A model generated the notes under the pieces. That model was not told the origin of the DNA and searched no databases. It worked only from the letters and a program-made list of their open reading frames with translations. 16,997 nt of DNA from JABDJL01 sp047614505 (GTDB lineage: Bacteria > Pseudomonadota > Gammaproteobacteria > Xanthomonadales > SZUA-36): assembly GCA_047614505.1 (NCBI GenBank), contig JBLHGQ010000059.1, positions 1 to 16,997 of the forward strand, in the 5' to 3' direction. The first letter of the stretch is position 1. Each line of letters opens with the position of its first letter. The translations under genes and the position numbers were made by a program. This document shows positions 7,375 through 14,804 of the stretch, one piece after another.

Positions 7375-8475
7375 TTACAGTTTTAATGGCATCACTACAT
7401 GACGGTTAAGATCGGAATCTGGTGCAGAAACAAGGCAACTACTGTTTGCGTCTTTAAGTTCCAGTGATACGCTTTCCGTATCGATAGCAGATAGCGCATC
7501 AAGCAAGTAGGTAACATTAAAACCAACAGCCAAAGATTCAAAGTTCATTTCAGCCTCAATCTCCTCCACTGCTTCTTCATGCTGCGGATTATGTGCCAGA
7601 ATTTTTAAGGAACCATTCGCCGCTTCAAGTCTAACGCCTCTGTATTTCTCATTAGACAGAATGGCTGCACGCTGAAGAGCCCGCGTAAATGTTTCTTTAT
7701 CAACAAGAATTTGCCTATCGGCGCCAACCGGAATAACCGCTTCATAATCCGGAAATCTCCCATCAATCAGCTTTGATGTGAAGGTCGTACCATCTTTTAT
7801 CAGGCGAACATGGTTTCGACCCAGAGCCAGTGAAACCGTCCCATCACCATCATCAAGCATGCGGGACAATTCCATTACACCTTTTCGTGGAACGATAAGT
7901 TGTCTGTCTTGTGAAACAGAAACATCTTTTTCGTGATCACAAACAGCCAGACGATGACCGTCGGTTGCTACAGTTCTTAACCTTCCACCATTAAAATCCA
8001 TTAACAGGCCATTCAGGTAATACCTGACATCCTGATTGGCCATTGCAAAGGATGTTTTGTCTAATAAGGTTTTGAGTGCGGACTCATCAAGATCAACATT
8101 CTCAAGGGTTTCCACCTGATCAGTGGCAGGAAACTCAGCTGCAGGTAACGTAGCCAGCGTAAATCGGCTACGCCCTGCCGTCATGGTGGCTTTTTCATCG
8201 CTGACAGAAAAACTGATTTTGGATCCATCAGGTAAAGCTCGAACAATATCTACAAGCTTTCTGGCTGGGACGGTGATTTCACCATCCTGGCTGACTTCAG
8301 CATCAACAGATGCGATCAGTTCTACTTCCATGTCGGTTCCGGTGACAGACAAACGCCCTTCTCTGGCAACCAATAAAAAATTGGCCAGAACTGGAAGTGT
8401 TTGTCTCCGTTCAACGACACCTACAACCTGGCTTAATGGTTGTAGAAAGACCTCACGTTGAATACTGAATTTCAT
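7375..8475 (-). CDS. dnaN: DNA polymerase III beta subunit (sliding clamp)
   Basis: The beta clamp: a ring-shaped dimer that tethers DNA polymerase III and other clamp-binding proteins to DNA. It has 366 residues, identical to E. coli. Family blocks include MKFSIQREVFLQPL at the N terminus, RRQTLPVLANFLL (23-35), GTDMEVEL (46-53), LPAAEFP, VRYYLNGLL, ATDGHRLAV, VPRKGVMEL, DGRFPDYEAVIP and the C-terminal HVVMPLKL that forms part of the peptide-binding cleft. The ATG has a good AAAGGAACC ribosome binding site about seven bases upstream. It is second in the dnaA operon order but is separated from dnaA by a 243-bp AT-rich gap with DnaA boxes, so it may have its own promoter there. Confidence 0.99.
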   Translation of the reverse strand: MKFSIQREVFLQPLSQVVGVVERRQTLPVLANFLLVAREGRLSVTGTDMEVELIASVDAEVSQDGEITVPARKLVDIVRALPDGSKISFSVSDEKATMTAGRSRFTLATLPAAEFPATDQVETLENVDLDESALKTLLDKTSFAMANQDVRYYLNGLLMDFNGGRLRTVATDGHRLAVCDHEKDVSVSQDRQLIVPRKGVMELSRMLDDGDGTVSLALGRNHVRLIKDGTTFTSKLIDGRFPDYEAVIPVGADRQILVDKETFTRALQRAAILSNEKYRGVRLEAANGSLKILAHNPQHEEAVEEIEAEMNFESLAVGFNVTYLLDALSAIDTESVSLELKDANSSCLVSAPDSDLNRHVVMPLKL

Positions 8476-8616
8476 AATGGTTCCTTTATTACTGTTTATA
8501 TATTAAATCTAACAATAGTAATAATAGTTGCTGTTAGTATCTCAAAAAAATCATTATTTATCAATGTAATTAATTAGTTACATCAAAATAACCCTGTTCA
8601 TATACCTTGTTTTACC

Positions 8617-8625
8617 TGTGCATAA
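8617..8625 (-). promoter_or_regulatory. DnaA box (TTATGCACA)
   Basis: Reads TGTGCATAA on the plus strand, the complement of TTATGCACA, and fits the TTATNCACA consensus exactly. It is next to a one-mismatch box at 8628-8636 in the same orientation. Confidence 0.75.
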
Positions 8626-8662
8626 ACTGTGTATCATTTCGCTCTTTAAAATCATCCAGAAC

Positions 8663-8671
8663 TTATCCACA
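8663..8671 (+). promoter_or_regulatory. DnaA box (TTATCCACA)
   Basis: Exact copy of the strongest DnaA-binding nonamer, opposite in orientation to the 8617 box and 37 bases from it. It lies 47 bp from the dnaA stop codon. Confidence 0.85.
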
Positions 8672-8718
8672 AGCTACCCACTAGTTATACCCTAATTAAT
8701 ACATCCACTATTAATACA

Positions 8719-10035
8719 TTATGCAGTTAATGAACGTAGCAACTTGGCTTTGTCTTCACGAATCCGACCATCAGTTTCACACAACTCCTGAATTTTACGA
8801 CATGCGTGCAACACGGTGGTATGGTCCCGACCGCCAAATGCGTCACCAATTTCAGGCAAACTATGTTCTGTTAATTCTTTTGCTAATGCCATTGCCATCT
8901 GCCGCGGCCTGGCGATCATTCGGGTTCGTTTGCGGGATAAAAGCTCGGCAACCCGTATTTTGTAATATTCCGATACTATTTTTTGAATGTTTTCGATAGT
9001 AATCAATCTATCATGCACTGTCAGCAGGTCGCGCAAAACTTCCCGGGTGAAACTTTCAGTAATACTGCGACCGGTAAAACGGGCGTTTGCAAATAAAGTA
9101 TTTAGGGCACCCTCCAGATCGCGAACATTTGAACGCATGCGTTTGGCAATCAAAAAAGCAACCGATTCATCAAGTTGCACCCCGCGCTCCTGAGCCTTGT
9201 TCATCAAAATTGCGACCCGGGTTTCAAAATCCGGTGGTTCGATAGCCAGGCTAAGCCCCCATCCAAAACGGGACCTTAGTCGAGATTCCAATCCCTCTAC
9301 TTCCTTGGGATAGCGGTCACAGGTAAGAACGATTTGTTGCTTAGATTCCAATAAGGCATTGAAAGTATGGAAAAACTCTTCCTGTGTTCGGTCCTTTCCT
9401 GCAAAAAACTGGATATCATCAATCAACAGGGCTTCAGCGGACCTGTAGTGAGATTTGAAAGCGTCAATTGTTTTCATGCGAATTGAAGTAATCATTTCAG
9501 AAACGAAACGCTCGGAGTGAAGATACAGCACTTTTGCAGACGGGTTGGATTCCCGGATCAGATTGCCCGCTGCGTGAAGCAGATGGGTTTTACCCAACCC
9601 CGTTCCGCCATACAGCAACAGGGGATTGTAAGAAACCCCACCGGGATCCTGGGCTACCTGTTGGGCTGCAGCCAATGCCAACTCATTGGATTTACCAGGC
9701 ACAAAATTATCAAAACGATATCGATTATCAAGACCGGATTCGGCGATGGGCCTTGAGGTTTTTTTGATTTTTGCAAGCGGAGCAACGTTGTCCCGAGCCT
9801 CACCCACTTCAACTACTGCAGAATCACGGGATGCGCCAAGATGTTCGAAAATGTCGCGAATACGTTCCAGGTAGTTTTTTGAAATATGGTCGCGAATATA
9901 AGCATTTGGCGCCAAAAGACGGGTTCGGTTCTTACTGGAAACCTCCTGTAATGGTCGAATCCAGGTATTAATGTCTTCTGCCGGGAGTTCTCGCTCCAGA
10001 TGTTTGAGACACAGTTGCCAGGTGCTTTGAGACAT
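8719..10035 (-). CDS. dnaA: Chromosomal replication initiator protein DnaA
   Basis: AAA+ initiator that binds DnaA boxes, melts the origin and recruits the replicative helicase. It has 438 residues, shorter than E. coli (467) because the variable linker domain II (about 80-105) is short. Domain I starts with WQLCLKHLERELP. Domain III has Walker A GGTGLGKT (143-150), Walker B LLIDDIQF (203-210), sensor 1 LTCDR (237-241) and the RLRSRFGWGL block (252-261) with the arginine finger. Domain IV carries the DNA-binding signature GGRDHTTVLHACRKI (401-415). The ATG at 10033-10035 follows AAAGGC. The gene is divergent from rpmH, and a DnaA box lies in its upstream region, pointing to autoregulation. 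Confidence 0.99.
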   Translation of the reverse strand: MSQSTWQLCLKHLERELPAEDINTWIRPLQEVSSKNRTRLLAPNAYIRDHISKNYLERIRDIFEHLGASRDSAVVEVGEARDNVAPLAKIKKTSRPIAESGLDNRYRFDNFVPGKSNELALAAAQQVAQDPGGVSYNPLLLYGGTGLGKTHLLHAAGNLIRESNPSAKVLYLHSERFVSEMITSIRMKTIDAFKSHYRSAEALLIDDIQFFAGKDRTQEEFFHTFNALLESKQQIVLTCDRYPKEVEGLESRLRSRFGWGLSLAIEPPDFETRVAILMNKAQERGVQLDESVAFLIAKRMRSNVRDLEGALNTLFANARFTGRSITESFTREVLRDLLTVHDRLITIENIQKIVSEYYKIRVAELLSRKRTRMIARPRQMAMALAKELTEHSLPEIGDAFGGRDHTTVLHACRKIQELCETDGRIREDKAKLLRSLTA

Positions 10036-10082
10036 GCCTTTGGGTGGCCGTTGTTAGTTGGGAAATGATGAGACGCAACGCT

Positions 10083-10112
10083 AGTCTAACGCCCTGTGGA
10101 TAACTTTGTCAC
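10083..10112 (-). promoter_or_regulatory. Candidate dnaA promoter
   Basis: On the minus strand a GTGACA -35 (10107-10112, five of six matches) is separated by 18 bases from a TAGACT -10 (10083-10088, four of six). A start near 10076 would leave a leader of about 40 bases before the dnaA ATG. The consensus DnaA box at 10095-10103 lies within the spacer, so bound DnaA would block RNA polymerase. Sequence-based prediction with moderate match quality. Confidence 0.45.
10095..10103 (-). promoter_or_regulatory. DnaA box (TTATCCACA) upstream of dnaA
   Basis: TGTGGATAA on the plus strand is the complement of TTATCCACA, an exact consensus DnaA box. It is the only exact box I found in the 229-bp dnaA-rpmH gap. 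Its place in the candidate dnaA promoter suggests autorepression; a role in origin function is also possible. Confidence 0.8.
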
Positions 10113-10160
10113 CATCAATGTTTGTTCTAGTCCTAAAGTGGCACAAAACAAGGGTTTTTC

Positions 10161-10189
10161 TTGTGTACGATTCAATTTCGGGATACTAT
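10161..10189 (+). promoter_or_regulatory. Candidate rpmH promoter
   Basis: TTGTGT (10161-10166), a 17-base spacer and TACTAT (10184-10189) form a sigma70-like promoter facing rpmH. Match quality is moderate (three of six and four of six), but spacing and position are right. The predicted start near 10196 lies just upstream of the leader hairpin at 10204-10231. Confidence 0.45.
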
Positions 10190-10203
10190 TCGCCGCTTGT
10201 GTT

Positions 10204-10239
10204 GGCCGCCCTGATGTTTATTTTGGCGGTCATTTTTTT
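10204..10239 (+). terminator. Terminator-like hairpin in the rpmH leader (possible attenuator)
   Basis: GGCCGCC (10204-10210) can pair with GGCGGTC (10225-10231) over seven base pairs, one of them G-U, around a 14-base loop, followed by A and seven T residues (10233-10239). This is the layout of an intrinsic terminator. No plus-strand gene lies upstream, since dnaA is divergent, so the only transcript it can stop is the rpmH operon's own, about 25 bases before the rpmH ATG. Confidence 0.65.
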
Positions 10240-10264
10240 CAAACACGTTTAAGAGGTTTTCGAA

Positions 10265-10399
10265 ATGAAGCGTACTTTTCAGCCTAGCCTATTGAAGCGG
10301 GCTCGCCGACATGGTTTTCGGGCTCGCATGGCAACCCGTAGTGGTCGCGCTATTCTCAATGCACGACGCGCCAAAGGCCGTAAACGCCTATCTGCCTGA
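10265..10399 (+). CDS. rpmH: 50S ribosomal protein L34
   Basis: Very basic 44-residue protein of the large ribosomal subunit. The sequence starts MKRTFQPSLLKRARRHGFRA, continues with ARMATRSGRAIL and ends RRAKGRKRLSA, the family pattern along the full length; Pseudomonas L34 is also 44 residues. An AAGAGG ribosome binding site lies about nine bases before the ATG. It is first in the rpmH-rnpA-yidC-mnmE array, divergent from dnaA, and 95 bp precede rnpA. Confidence 0.98.
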   Translation: MKRTFQPSLLKRARRHGFRARMATRSGRAILNARRAKGRKRLSA

Positions 10400-10494
10400 T
10401 CCGGCGGCTAGCCGTTTTCATTGGCTGTCGGTTTACGGTAAGCCTTGCCCTTAGCCCATAAACAGGGCCCGGCAAAGGACAATAAACAAGCAAG

Positions 10495-10887
10495 ATGCGA
10501 TTTACCCGCAAGCAGCGCCTAAACACGAAGGAAGATTTCCGTTTCGTGTTTTCCGGCTCAAAATCATCCCGAGACACATATTTTAGGGTTTTGGGTAGGA
10601 GCAACGGGAAGGATGTTTGCAGGTTGGGAATGGCAGTCTCGAGAAAGTGTTGTCGCAAAGCGGTAGGTAGAAACCGTCTGAAACGATTGATCAGAGAGAG
10701 TTTCAGGCAGCATGGTGAGCAACTTGCCGTTGGTCATGGAATTGACTTTGTGGTCTTGCCTATGGCTGAGGCGGTCTCTAAAAGTAGCAATACATTGGCC
10801 AGATCTTTGGATACACACTGGCAGAGAATACAAAGCGCAACCAGGCGCAGCGTTGATACGAATAACAGGAAAGAGCTAAATGGCTAA
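10495..10887 (+). CDS. rnpA: Ribonuclease P protein component
   Basis: Basic protein subunit of RNase P, which assists the catalytic RNA in cutting 5' leaders from precursor tRNAs. It has 130 residues, normal for the family. The N terminus FTRKQRLNTKEDFRFVF matches the conserved start; LGMAVSRKCCRKAVGRNRLKRLIRESFR (about 43-70) contains the RNR signature that binds RNA. The C-terminal tail (SATRRSVDTNNRKELNG) is variable. The stop overlaps the yidC start by 8 bases, so translation is probably coupled. In most relatives yidD follows here, but it is missing. Confidence 0.97.
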   Translation: MRFTRKQRLNTKEDFRFVFSGSKSSRDTYFRVLGRSNGKDVCRLGMAVSRKCCRKAVGRNRLKRLIRESFRQHGEQLAVGHGIDFVVLPMAEAVSKSSNTLARSLDTHWQRIQSATRRSVDTNNRKELNG

Positions 10888-12592
10888 TTTGCGACCGATG
10901 CTACTACTAAGCCTGGTGTTTCTGGGCTATATGTTGTGGTTTGAATGGCAAAAAGAATATGGTCCCAAGCCTATAGTTCCGGCTCAAACAGAAAGCAGAG
11001 GGTTTGGTCAGTCTGATTTACTACCACCTGATGCGCTTCCGTCCCAGTCGTCATCTACTCAGTCTCCGGATTTGCCCGGCGACCTGCCGCAGCAAAGAGC
11101 GGACCAAGCAGAAACAGCACAGAATCGCGAGATTGAGATGAGCGGCGACTCACCGCTTGTTACTGTTACAACGGATGTGCTGGAACTTGAAATAGACCTG
11201 ATTGGCGGTACTGTGGTCAGTTCTAAATTACTGACATATCCCGTTGTTCAGGAAAACAAGACCGATCTGGTCACGCTTTTTGACCGCAGAGGTGAACAGC
11301 TTTTTGTGGCGCAATCCGGTTTACTCAGCTTGCAGGCGCATCCGAACCACACCAGTCTTTATGAATCTGATCGCTTGGACTATCAACTCTCTAAAGGCGC
11401 TGACGAGTTACGTGTACCTTTGACATGGACAGATGAAAGCGGCTTGAGTGTCAGTAAAACCTTCATACTTAAACGAGGCCAGTATGAGATTGAGGTTCGG
11501 CACACTCTAAGTAACAAGAGCAGTTCAGGCTGGATGGGAAGCCGCTACGAGCAGTTACAACAGGCCAGACAGCTAGAGTCGGACGATGGCGGTTTCACTA
11601 ACCCCGGTAGATACAGCTTTAATGGCATCGGTTTTTACAGCCCGGATGAAAAATTCGAGAAAGTTGATTTTGAAGACGTTGGCGACGAACCGTATCAACG
11701 CGATTTCAGTGACGGCTGGTTGGCAATGATTCAGCACTACTTCTTCGCCGCATGGATTCCGCCGGCAAATGAAGTTAATGCCTACTCGACACAAGAATAT
11801 AGCCCTTCGGGTTGGCCTAGATATATCGCCAGATCGGTGGCACCCCAGGTACTGGTAAGCCCGGGTACCAACCACCAGTTCAGCAGTCGTTTATATGTTG
11901 GACCGAAGCTTCAGGATGATCTTCCTGAAATTGCTCCAGGACTACAACATACTGTTAATTACGGAATTTTTACGGTATTTTCCAAACCTTTGTTCTGGCT
12001 GCTTTCTAATATCCATGACTATGTCAAAAACTGGGGTTGGGCTATTATATTCCTGACTATTTTTATCAAACTGGTGTTTTTCAAGCTTACCGAAGCACAG
12101 TACAAATCAATGGCCAGAATGCGCAAACTACAACCGCGTATCGAGCAATTGAAAGAACGTTATGGCGATGACAAACAACGTATGAGCCAGGCGATGATGG
12201 AAATGTACAAGACGGAGAAGGTGAATCCGCTTGGCGGTTGTTTGCCTATTCTGGTGCAGATACCGATTTTTATCGCCCTGTACTGGGTATTGCTGGAATC
12301 AGTTGAACTTCGCCAGGCACCGTTTATCGGTTGGCTTACCAACCTGTCGGTACGGGATCCTTATTTCATCCTGCCGGCACTGAACGCGATATTCATGGTC
12401 CTGACGCAGAGACTGACACCAACTGCAGGCATGGACCCGATGCAGGCGAAAATGATGAAAGCTATGCCGATCGTTTTTTCTGTGATGTTTGCATTTTTCC
12501 CAGCGGGCCTTGTTTTGTACTGGGCGACCAATGCCGGATTGTCATTGGCACAGCAGTGGTACATTACGCGTAAGATTGCCGCTCAGGATTAA
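10880..12592 (+). CDS. yidC: Membrane protein insertase YidC
   Basis: Inner-membrane insertase and chaperone for membrane proteins, acting with SecYEG or alone. It has 570 residues (E. coli 548). An N-terminal transmembrane anchor (about 7-23, MLLLSLVFLGYMLWFEW) is followed by a Pro/Ser/Gln-rich linker (31-85) and the large periplasmic beta domain (about 90-350). The insertase core is C-terminal: WGWAIIFLTIFIKLVFF (about 385-401), the cytoplasmic coiled-coil hairpin KLQPRIEQLKERYGDDKQRMSQAMMEMYK (416-444), NPLGGCLPILVQIPIFIALYWVL (449-471), DPYFILPAL and the FPAGLVLYW helix. The hydrophilic groove has Lys397 where E. coli has Arg366; Pseudomonas also has Lys there, as I recall. It overlaps rnpA by 8 bases and is 23 bases upstream of mnmE. 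Confidence 0.99.
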   Translation: MANLRPMLLLSLVFLGYMLWFEWQKEYGPKPIVPAQTESRGFGQSDLLPPDALPSQSSSTQSPDLPGDLPQQRADQAETAQNREIEMSGDSPLVTVTTDVLELEIDLIGGTVVSSKLLTYPVVQENKTDLVTLFDRRGEQLFVAQSGLLSLQAHPNHTSLYESDRLDYQLSKGADELRVPLTWTDESGLSVSKTFILKRGQYEIEVRHTLSNKSSSGWMGSRYEQLQQARQLESDDGGFTNPGRYSFNGIGFYSPDEKFEKVDFEDVGDEPYQRDFSDGWLAMIQHYFFAAWIPPANEVNAYSTQEYSPSGWPRYIARSVAPQVLVSPGTNHQFSSRLYVGPKLQDDLPEIAPGLQHTVNYGIFTVFSKPLFWLLSNIHDYVKNWGWAIIFLTIFIKLVFFKLTEAQYKSMARMRKLQPRIEQLKERYGDDKQRMSQAMMEMYKTEKVNPLGGCLPILVQIPIFIALYWVLLESVELRQAPFIGWLTNLSVRDPYFILPALNAIFMVLTQRLTPTAGMDPMQAKMMKAMPIVFSVMFAFFPAGLVLYWATNAGLSLAQQWYITRKIAAQD

Positions 12593-12615
12593 TTTTCGCC
12601 AAGGCAGGCGGTGCC

Positions 12616-13965
12616 ATGGCTGATAGACAACAAAATACCAATGAAACCATATTCGCGATAGCGACCCCGCCCGGAACGGGTGGAGTGGGCGTCATTCGCT
12701 TATCCGGGCCTGGCGTTGTTGAGATTGCCAATTCGGTCCTGACTTTCCTTCCTGTTCCCCGGTTTGCCAGTACGGCGAATTTTCTTGATGATGATGGCCA
12801 TACGATAGATTCAGGGTTGGCGCTTTATTTTCCGGGCCCGGCTTCATTCACAGGTGAAGATGTTCTGGAATTGCAGGGGCACGGTGGGACGGTTGTTCAA
12901 CAGTTGCTCTCCCGACGCTTAATGGAGCTTGGTGCACGCCAGGCCCGCCCGGGGGAGTTTTCAGAGCGCGCATTTCTGAATGACAAAATGGACCTCAGCC
13001 AGGCCGAGGCTATTGCTGACCTGGTTGAGTCCGGCACAGCGGCTGCAGCACGTGCTGCTCAGCGATCACTGGAAGGTGTGTTTTCTGCCAGGGTTAAGCG
13101 GGTGCAGGCTGAACTCACGAGCTTGCGGGTTTTTATCGAGGCGGCATTGGATTTTCCCGAAGAGGAAATAGATTTTATTGCCGACAGCGACACCATGGAG
13201 CGCCTGGAACAGGTAGAGAAAAGCACCCACAGTCTGCTGGAAGATGCGCATCAGGGAAAATTGCTGCGCGACGGTATTACAGTAGCGATTATAGGACTTC
13301 CCAATGCCGGAAAGTCCAGCCTGCTTAACGCCCTGGCAGGATCTGATACTGCCATCGTGACCGATATTCCAGGCACCACCCGGGATGTACTGCGCGAAAC
13401 CATTTCCATTGATGGCTTACCGGTCCACATAGCTGACACCGCAGGTATTCGAGAATCTTCAGACCTGATTGAAGCGGAAGGAATCCGGCGGGCCAGGGCG
13501 GCTTTGGAAAGTTCCGATCTGGCGTTGCTGGTGCTGGACCTGTCTGTGCCGGGCAATAATCACGCAGGTTTGGACTCAGAGATACCATCAGGCTTACCCC
13601 TTATCAGGGTTTGGAACAAAAGCGATATTTCGCCAGGTCAAGTTCCACCAAGCTCTTATAACGTTAGGATTTCAGCTAAAACCGGCCAGGGGCTTGATGA
13701 ACTCAAATCAATGATTCGTGAAATTGCCGGTGCAAACGAGAGCAATGAAGGAAGTTTTTCTGCACGAACCCGTCACCTGGATGCGATTCGGCGAACCAGA
13801 GAACACATCAAAGCGGGAACGGATCAATTGCGCGACAACAACGCGCCGGAAATACTTGCTGAGGAACTTCGTTTGGCGCAAAAAGCCCTTGGTGAAATCA
13901 CCGGTGAATTTTTGCCGGATGACTTACTCGGAGCGATATTCGCCAGTTTTTGTATCGGCAAATGA
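12616..13965 (+). CDS. mnmE: tRNA uridine-5-carboxymethylaminomethyl modification GTPase MnmE
   Basis: GTPase that, with MnmG, builds the cmnm5 group on wobble uridine 34 of certain tRNAs. It has 449 residues (E. coli 454). The N-terminal tetrahydrofolate-binding domain has TIFAIATPPGTGGVGVIRLSG (11-31) and ASFTGEDVLELQGHGG (76-91). The inserted G domain has P-loop GLPNAGKSS (227-235), GTTRD (253-257), DTAG (274-277) and NKSD (334-337). The C terminus is the catalytic FCIGK. Its partner mnmG is not next to it, unlike in Pseudomonas. The final TGA overlaps the next ATG (ATGA), so the downstream membrane protein is probably translationally coupled. Confidence 0.99.
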   Translation: MADRQQNTNETIFAIATPPGTGGVGVIRLSGPGVVEIANSVLTFLPVPRFASTANFLDDDGHTIDSGLALYFPGPASFTGEDVLELQGHGGTVVQQLLSRRLMELGARQARPGEFSERAFLNDKMDLSQAEAIADLVESGTAAAARAAQRSLEGVFSARVKRVQAELTSLRVFIEAALDFPEEEIDFIADSDTMERLEQVEKSTHSLLEDAHQGKLLRDGITVAIIGLPNAGKSSLLNALAGSDTAIVTDIPGTTRDVLRETISIDGLPVHIADTAGIRESSDLIEAEGIRRARAALESSDLALLVLDLSVPGNNHAGLDSEIPSGLPLIRVWNKSDISPGQVPPSSYNVRISAKTGQGLDELKSMIREIAGANESNEGSFSARTRHLDAIRRTREHIKAGTDQLRDNNAPEILAEELRLAQKALGEITGEFLPDDLLGAIFASFCIGK

Positions 13966-14651
13966 AGCGCCATTTCTGGTTGGCATTCTGGGCCGGTTTG
14001 TTACCGATTCTGGTGGTGAACATCGTGTTCACAATCAATATTCAACAGGGGCTAAACGCATGTTTCCCATATTGGGAAGGTTGCATGTCAGTCAGTCGGG
14101 GCATGCGATCCGGTCCAGGACTGTTGTTGTTCAAACTACAGGCCCCTGTTTCAGCCGCCCTGATGTGGATGACCTGGCGAAGCCTGCCGCAATGGCCGTG
14201 GTCGCACCCATCACTGTCTACCCAACTTTGGTGGGTGAGTCGCCTGGGAATGGCGGGCAGCCTGTTTTTCGTTGTATACGCCTTATGGCTGGGCACTGAT
14301 GGTGAAATTTATCGTTGGTTGCGCCGCTATGGAGTGGTGTTTTACTTCAGCATGACCGGTCTGGCACATTTGTTGTTGTGGGCAAAAATTAGCCGTTATG
14401 AAACCAAAAAATTACCGGCACAGCATGTATACGGCGTGGTGGTCATCCTGACCTGGGTTACGGGAATTGGATCTGCGTTCAAACGCAAATTAATTGATGA
14501 CCCGCTGTTTCTCGACCGGGTGGAAAATGCTCTAGAGTGGAATTTCGCTCTGTTCTTGTCATTGGCTTTCGTAGCCCTGGCCTTCGTGCGCCGCTCACTC
14601 GAAAGACAGCCGGATAACTCCAGCCAAACCTCAGTGTCGGGCCAGAAGTAG
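13962..14651 (+). CDS. Six-helix integral membrane protein of unknown function
   Basis: 229 residues starting at the ATG that overlaps the mnmE stop; an upstream in-frame TTG at 13950 is less likely. I do not recognise the function. About six hydrophobic segments are visible: 6-25, 53-72, 91-110, 123-141, 157-173 and 193-210. The first loop holds a distinctive segment, ACFPYWEGCMSVSRGMR (33-49), with two cysteines and a charged end. Later come EIYRWLRRYGVVFYF (115-129) and NALEWNFALFL (189-199). The six-helix layout with a conserved first loop recalls the Frag1/DRAM/Sfk1 membrane family, but this is a weak impression without a search. A hydrophilic Ser/Gln-rich tail ends the protein. Coupling to mnmE implies co-expression and not necessarily a shared job. 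Confidence 0.8.
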   Translation: MKRHFWLAFWAGLLPILVVNIVFTINIQQGLNACFPYWEGCMSVSRGMRSGPGLLLFKLQAPVSAALMWMTWRSLPQWPWSHPSLSTQLWWVSRLGMAGSLFFVVYALWLGTDGEIYRWLRRYGVVFYFSMTGLAHLLLWAKISRYETKKLPAQHVYGVVVILTWVTGIGSAFKRKLIDDPLFLDRVENALEWNFALFLSLAFVALAFVRRSLERQPDNSSQTSVSGQK

Positions 14652-14804
14652 AGTTGATCAAGCAATTGCTCAGTCCAGCACACATCGCTCTTAAGGCTCT
14701 GACCGAGAGCACCTGCATAACCGGCACTTTCAAGGCCTGCAGTCGCCCCTGAGCAGTAAATTCAACAAAATGAATTAAGGAGGGACCCTTAAAACGCGAC
14801 TCCC
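14652..14804. other. Convergent intergenic gap, no clear gene
   Basis: A 153-bp gap between two convergent genes. I find only small inverted repeats: GCTCT-GACCG-AGAGC near the middle, and AATTCA/TGAATT around 14760-14776, neither followed by a T tract. Minus-strand sequence just after the 14805 stop (AAGGGAG with CCCTCCTT) can form an imperfect stem that might be a weak terminator. No repeat like the palindrome at 3422-3679 is present here. Confidence 0.5.

Larger units (their letters stand above)
8476..8718. other. oriC: Candidate chromosomal origin (oriC), dnaA-dnaN intergenic region
   Basis: This 243-bp gap is clearly more AT-rich than its surroundings, with runs such as TTATTTATCAATGTAATTAATTAG. 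It holds two DnaA boxes matching TTATNCACA (8617-8625 on the minus strand, 8663-8671 on the plus strand) and a one-mismatch box at 8628-8636 (TGATACACA on the minus strand). The AT-rich half next to dnaN (8500-8580) could be the unwinding element. It includes CTAACA/TGTTAG arms (8509-8514, 8532-8537) around TAG-TAA-TAA-TAG. Bacterial origins often lie beside dnaA, and two parS sites lie close by. The number of consensus boxes is low, so part of the origin may lie in the dnaA-rpmH gap, as reported for Pseudomonas. Confidence 0.6.

Noticed and set aside
10405..10414. CGGCTAGCCG followed by TTTT as a terminator between rpmH and rnpA
   Set aside because: The stem is only four pairs with a two-base centre, too short to form a stable hairpin, and the T run is only four.
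13045..13058. 14-bp palindrome GCAGCACGTGCTGC in mnmE as a parS or regulator site
   Set aside because: Lacks the parS outer bases and is explained by Ala-rich coding sequence.
14652..14804. Strong bidirectional terminator in the convergent gap
   Set aside because: Only 5-6 bp stems without T tracts and one imperfect minus-strand stem; not enough to call.
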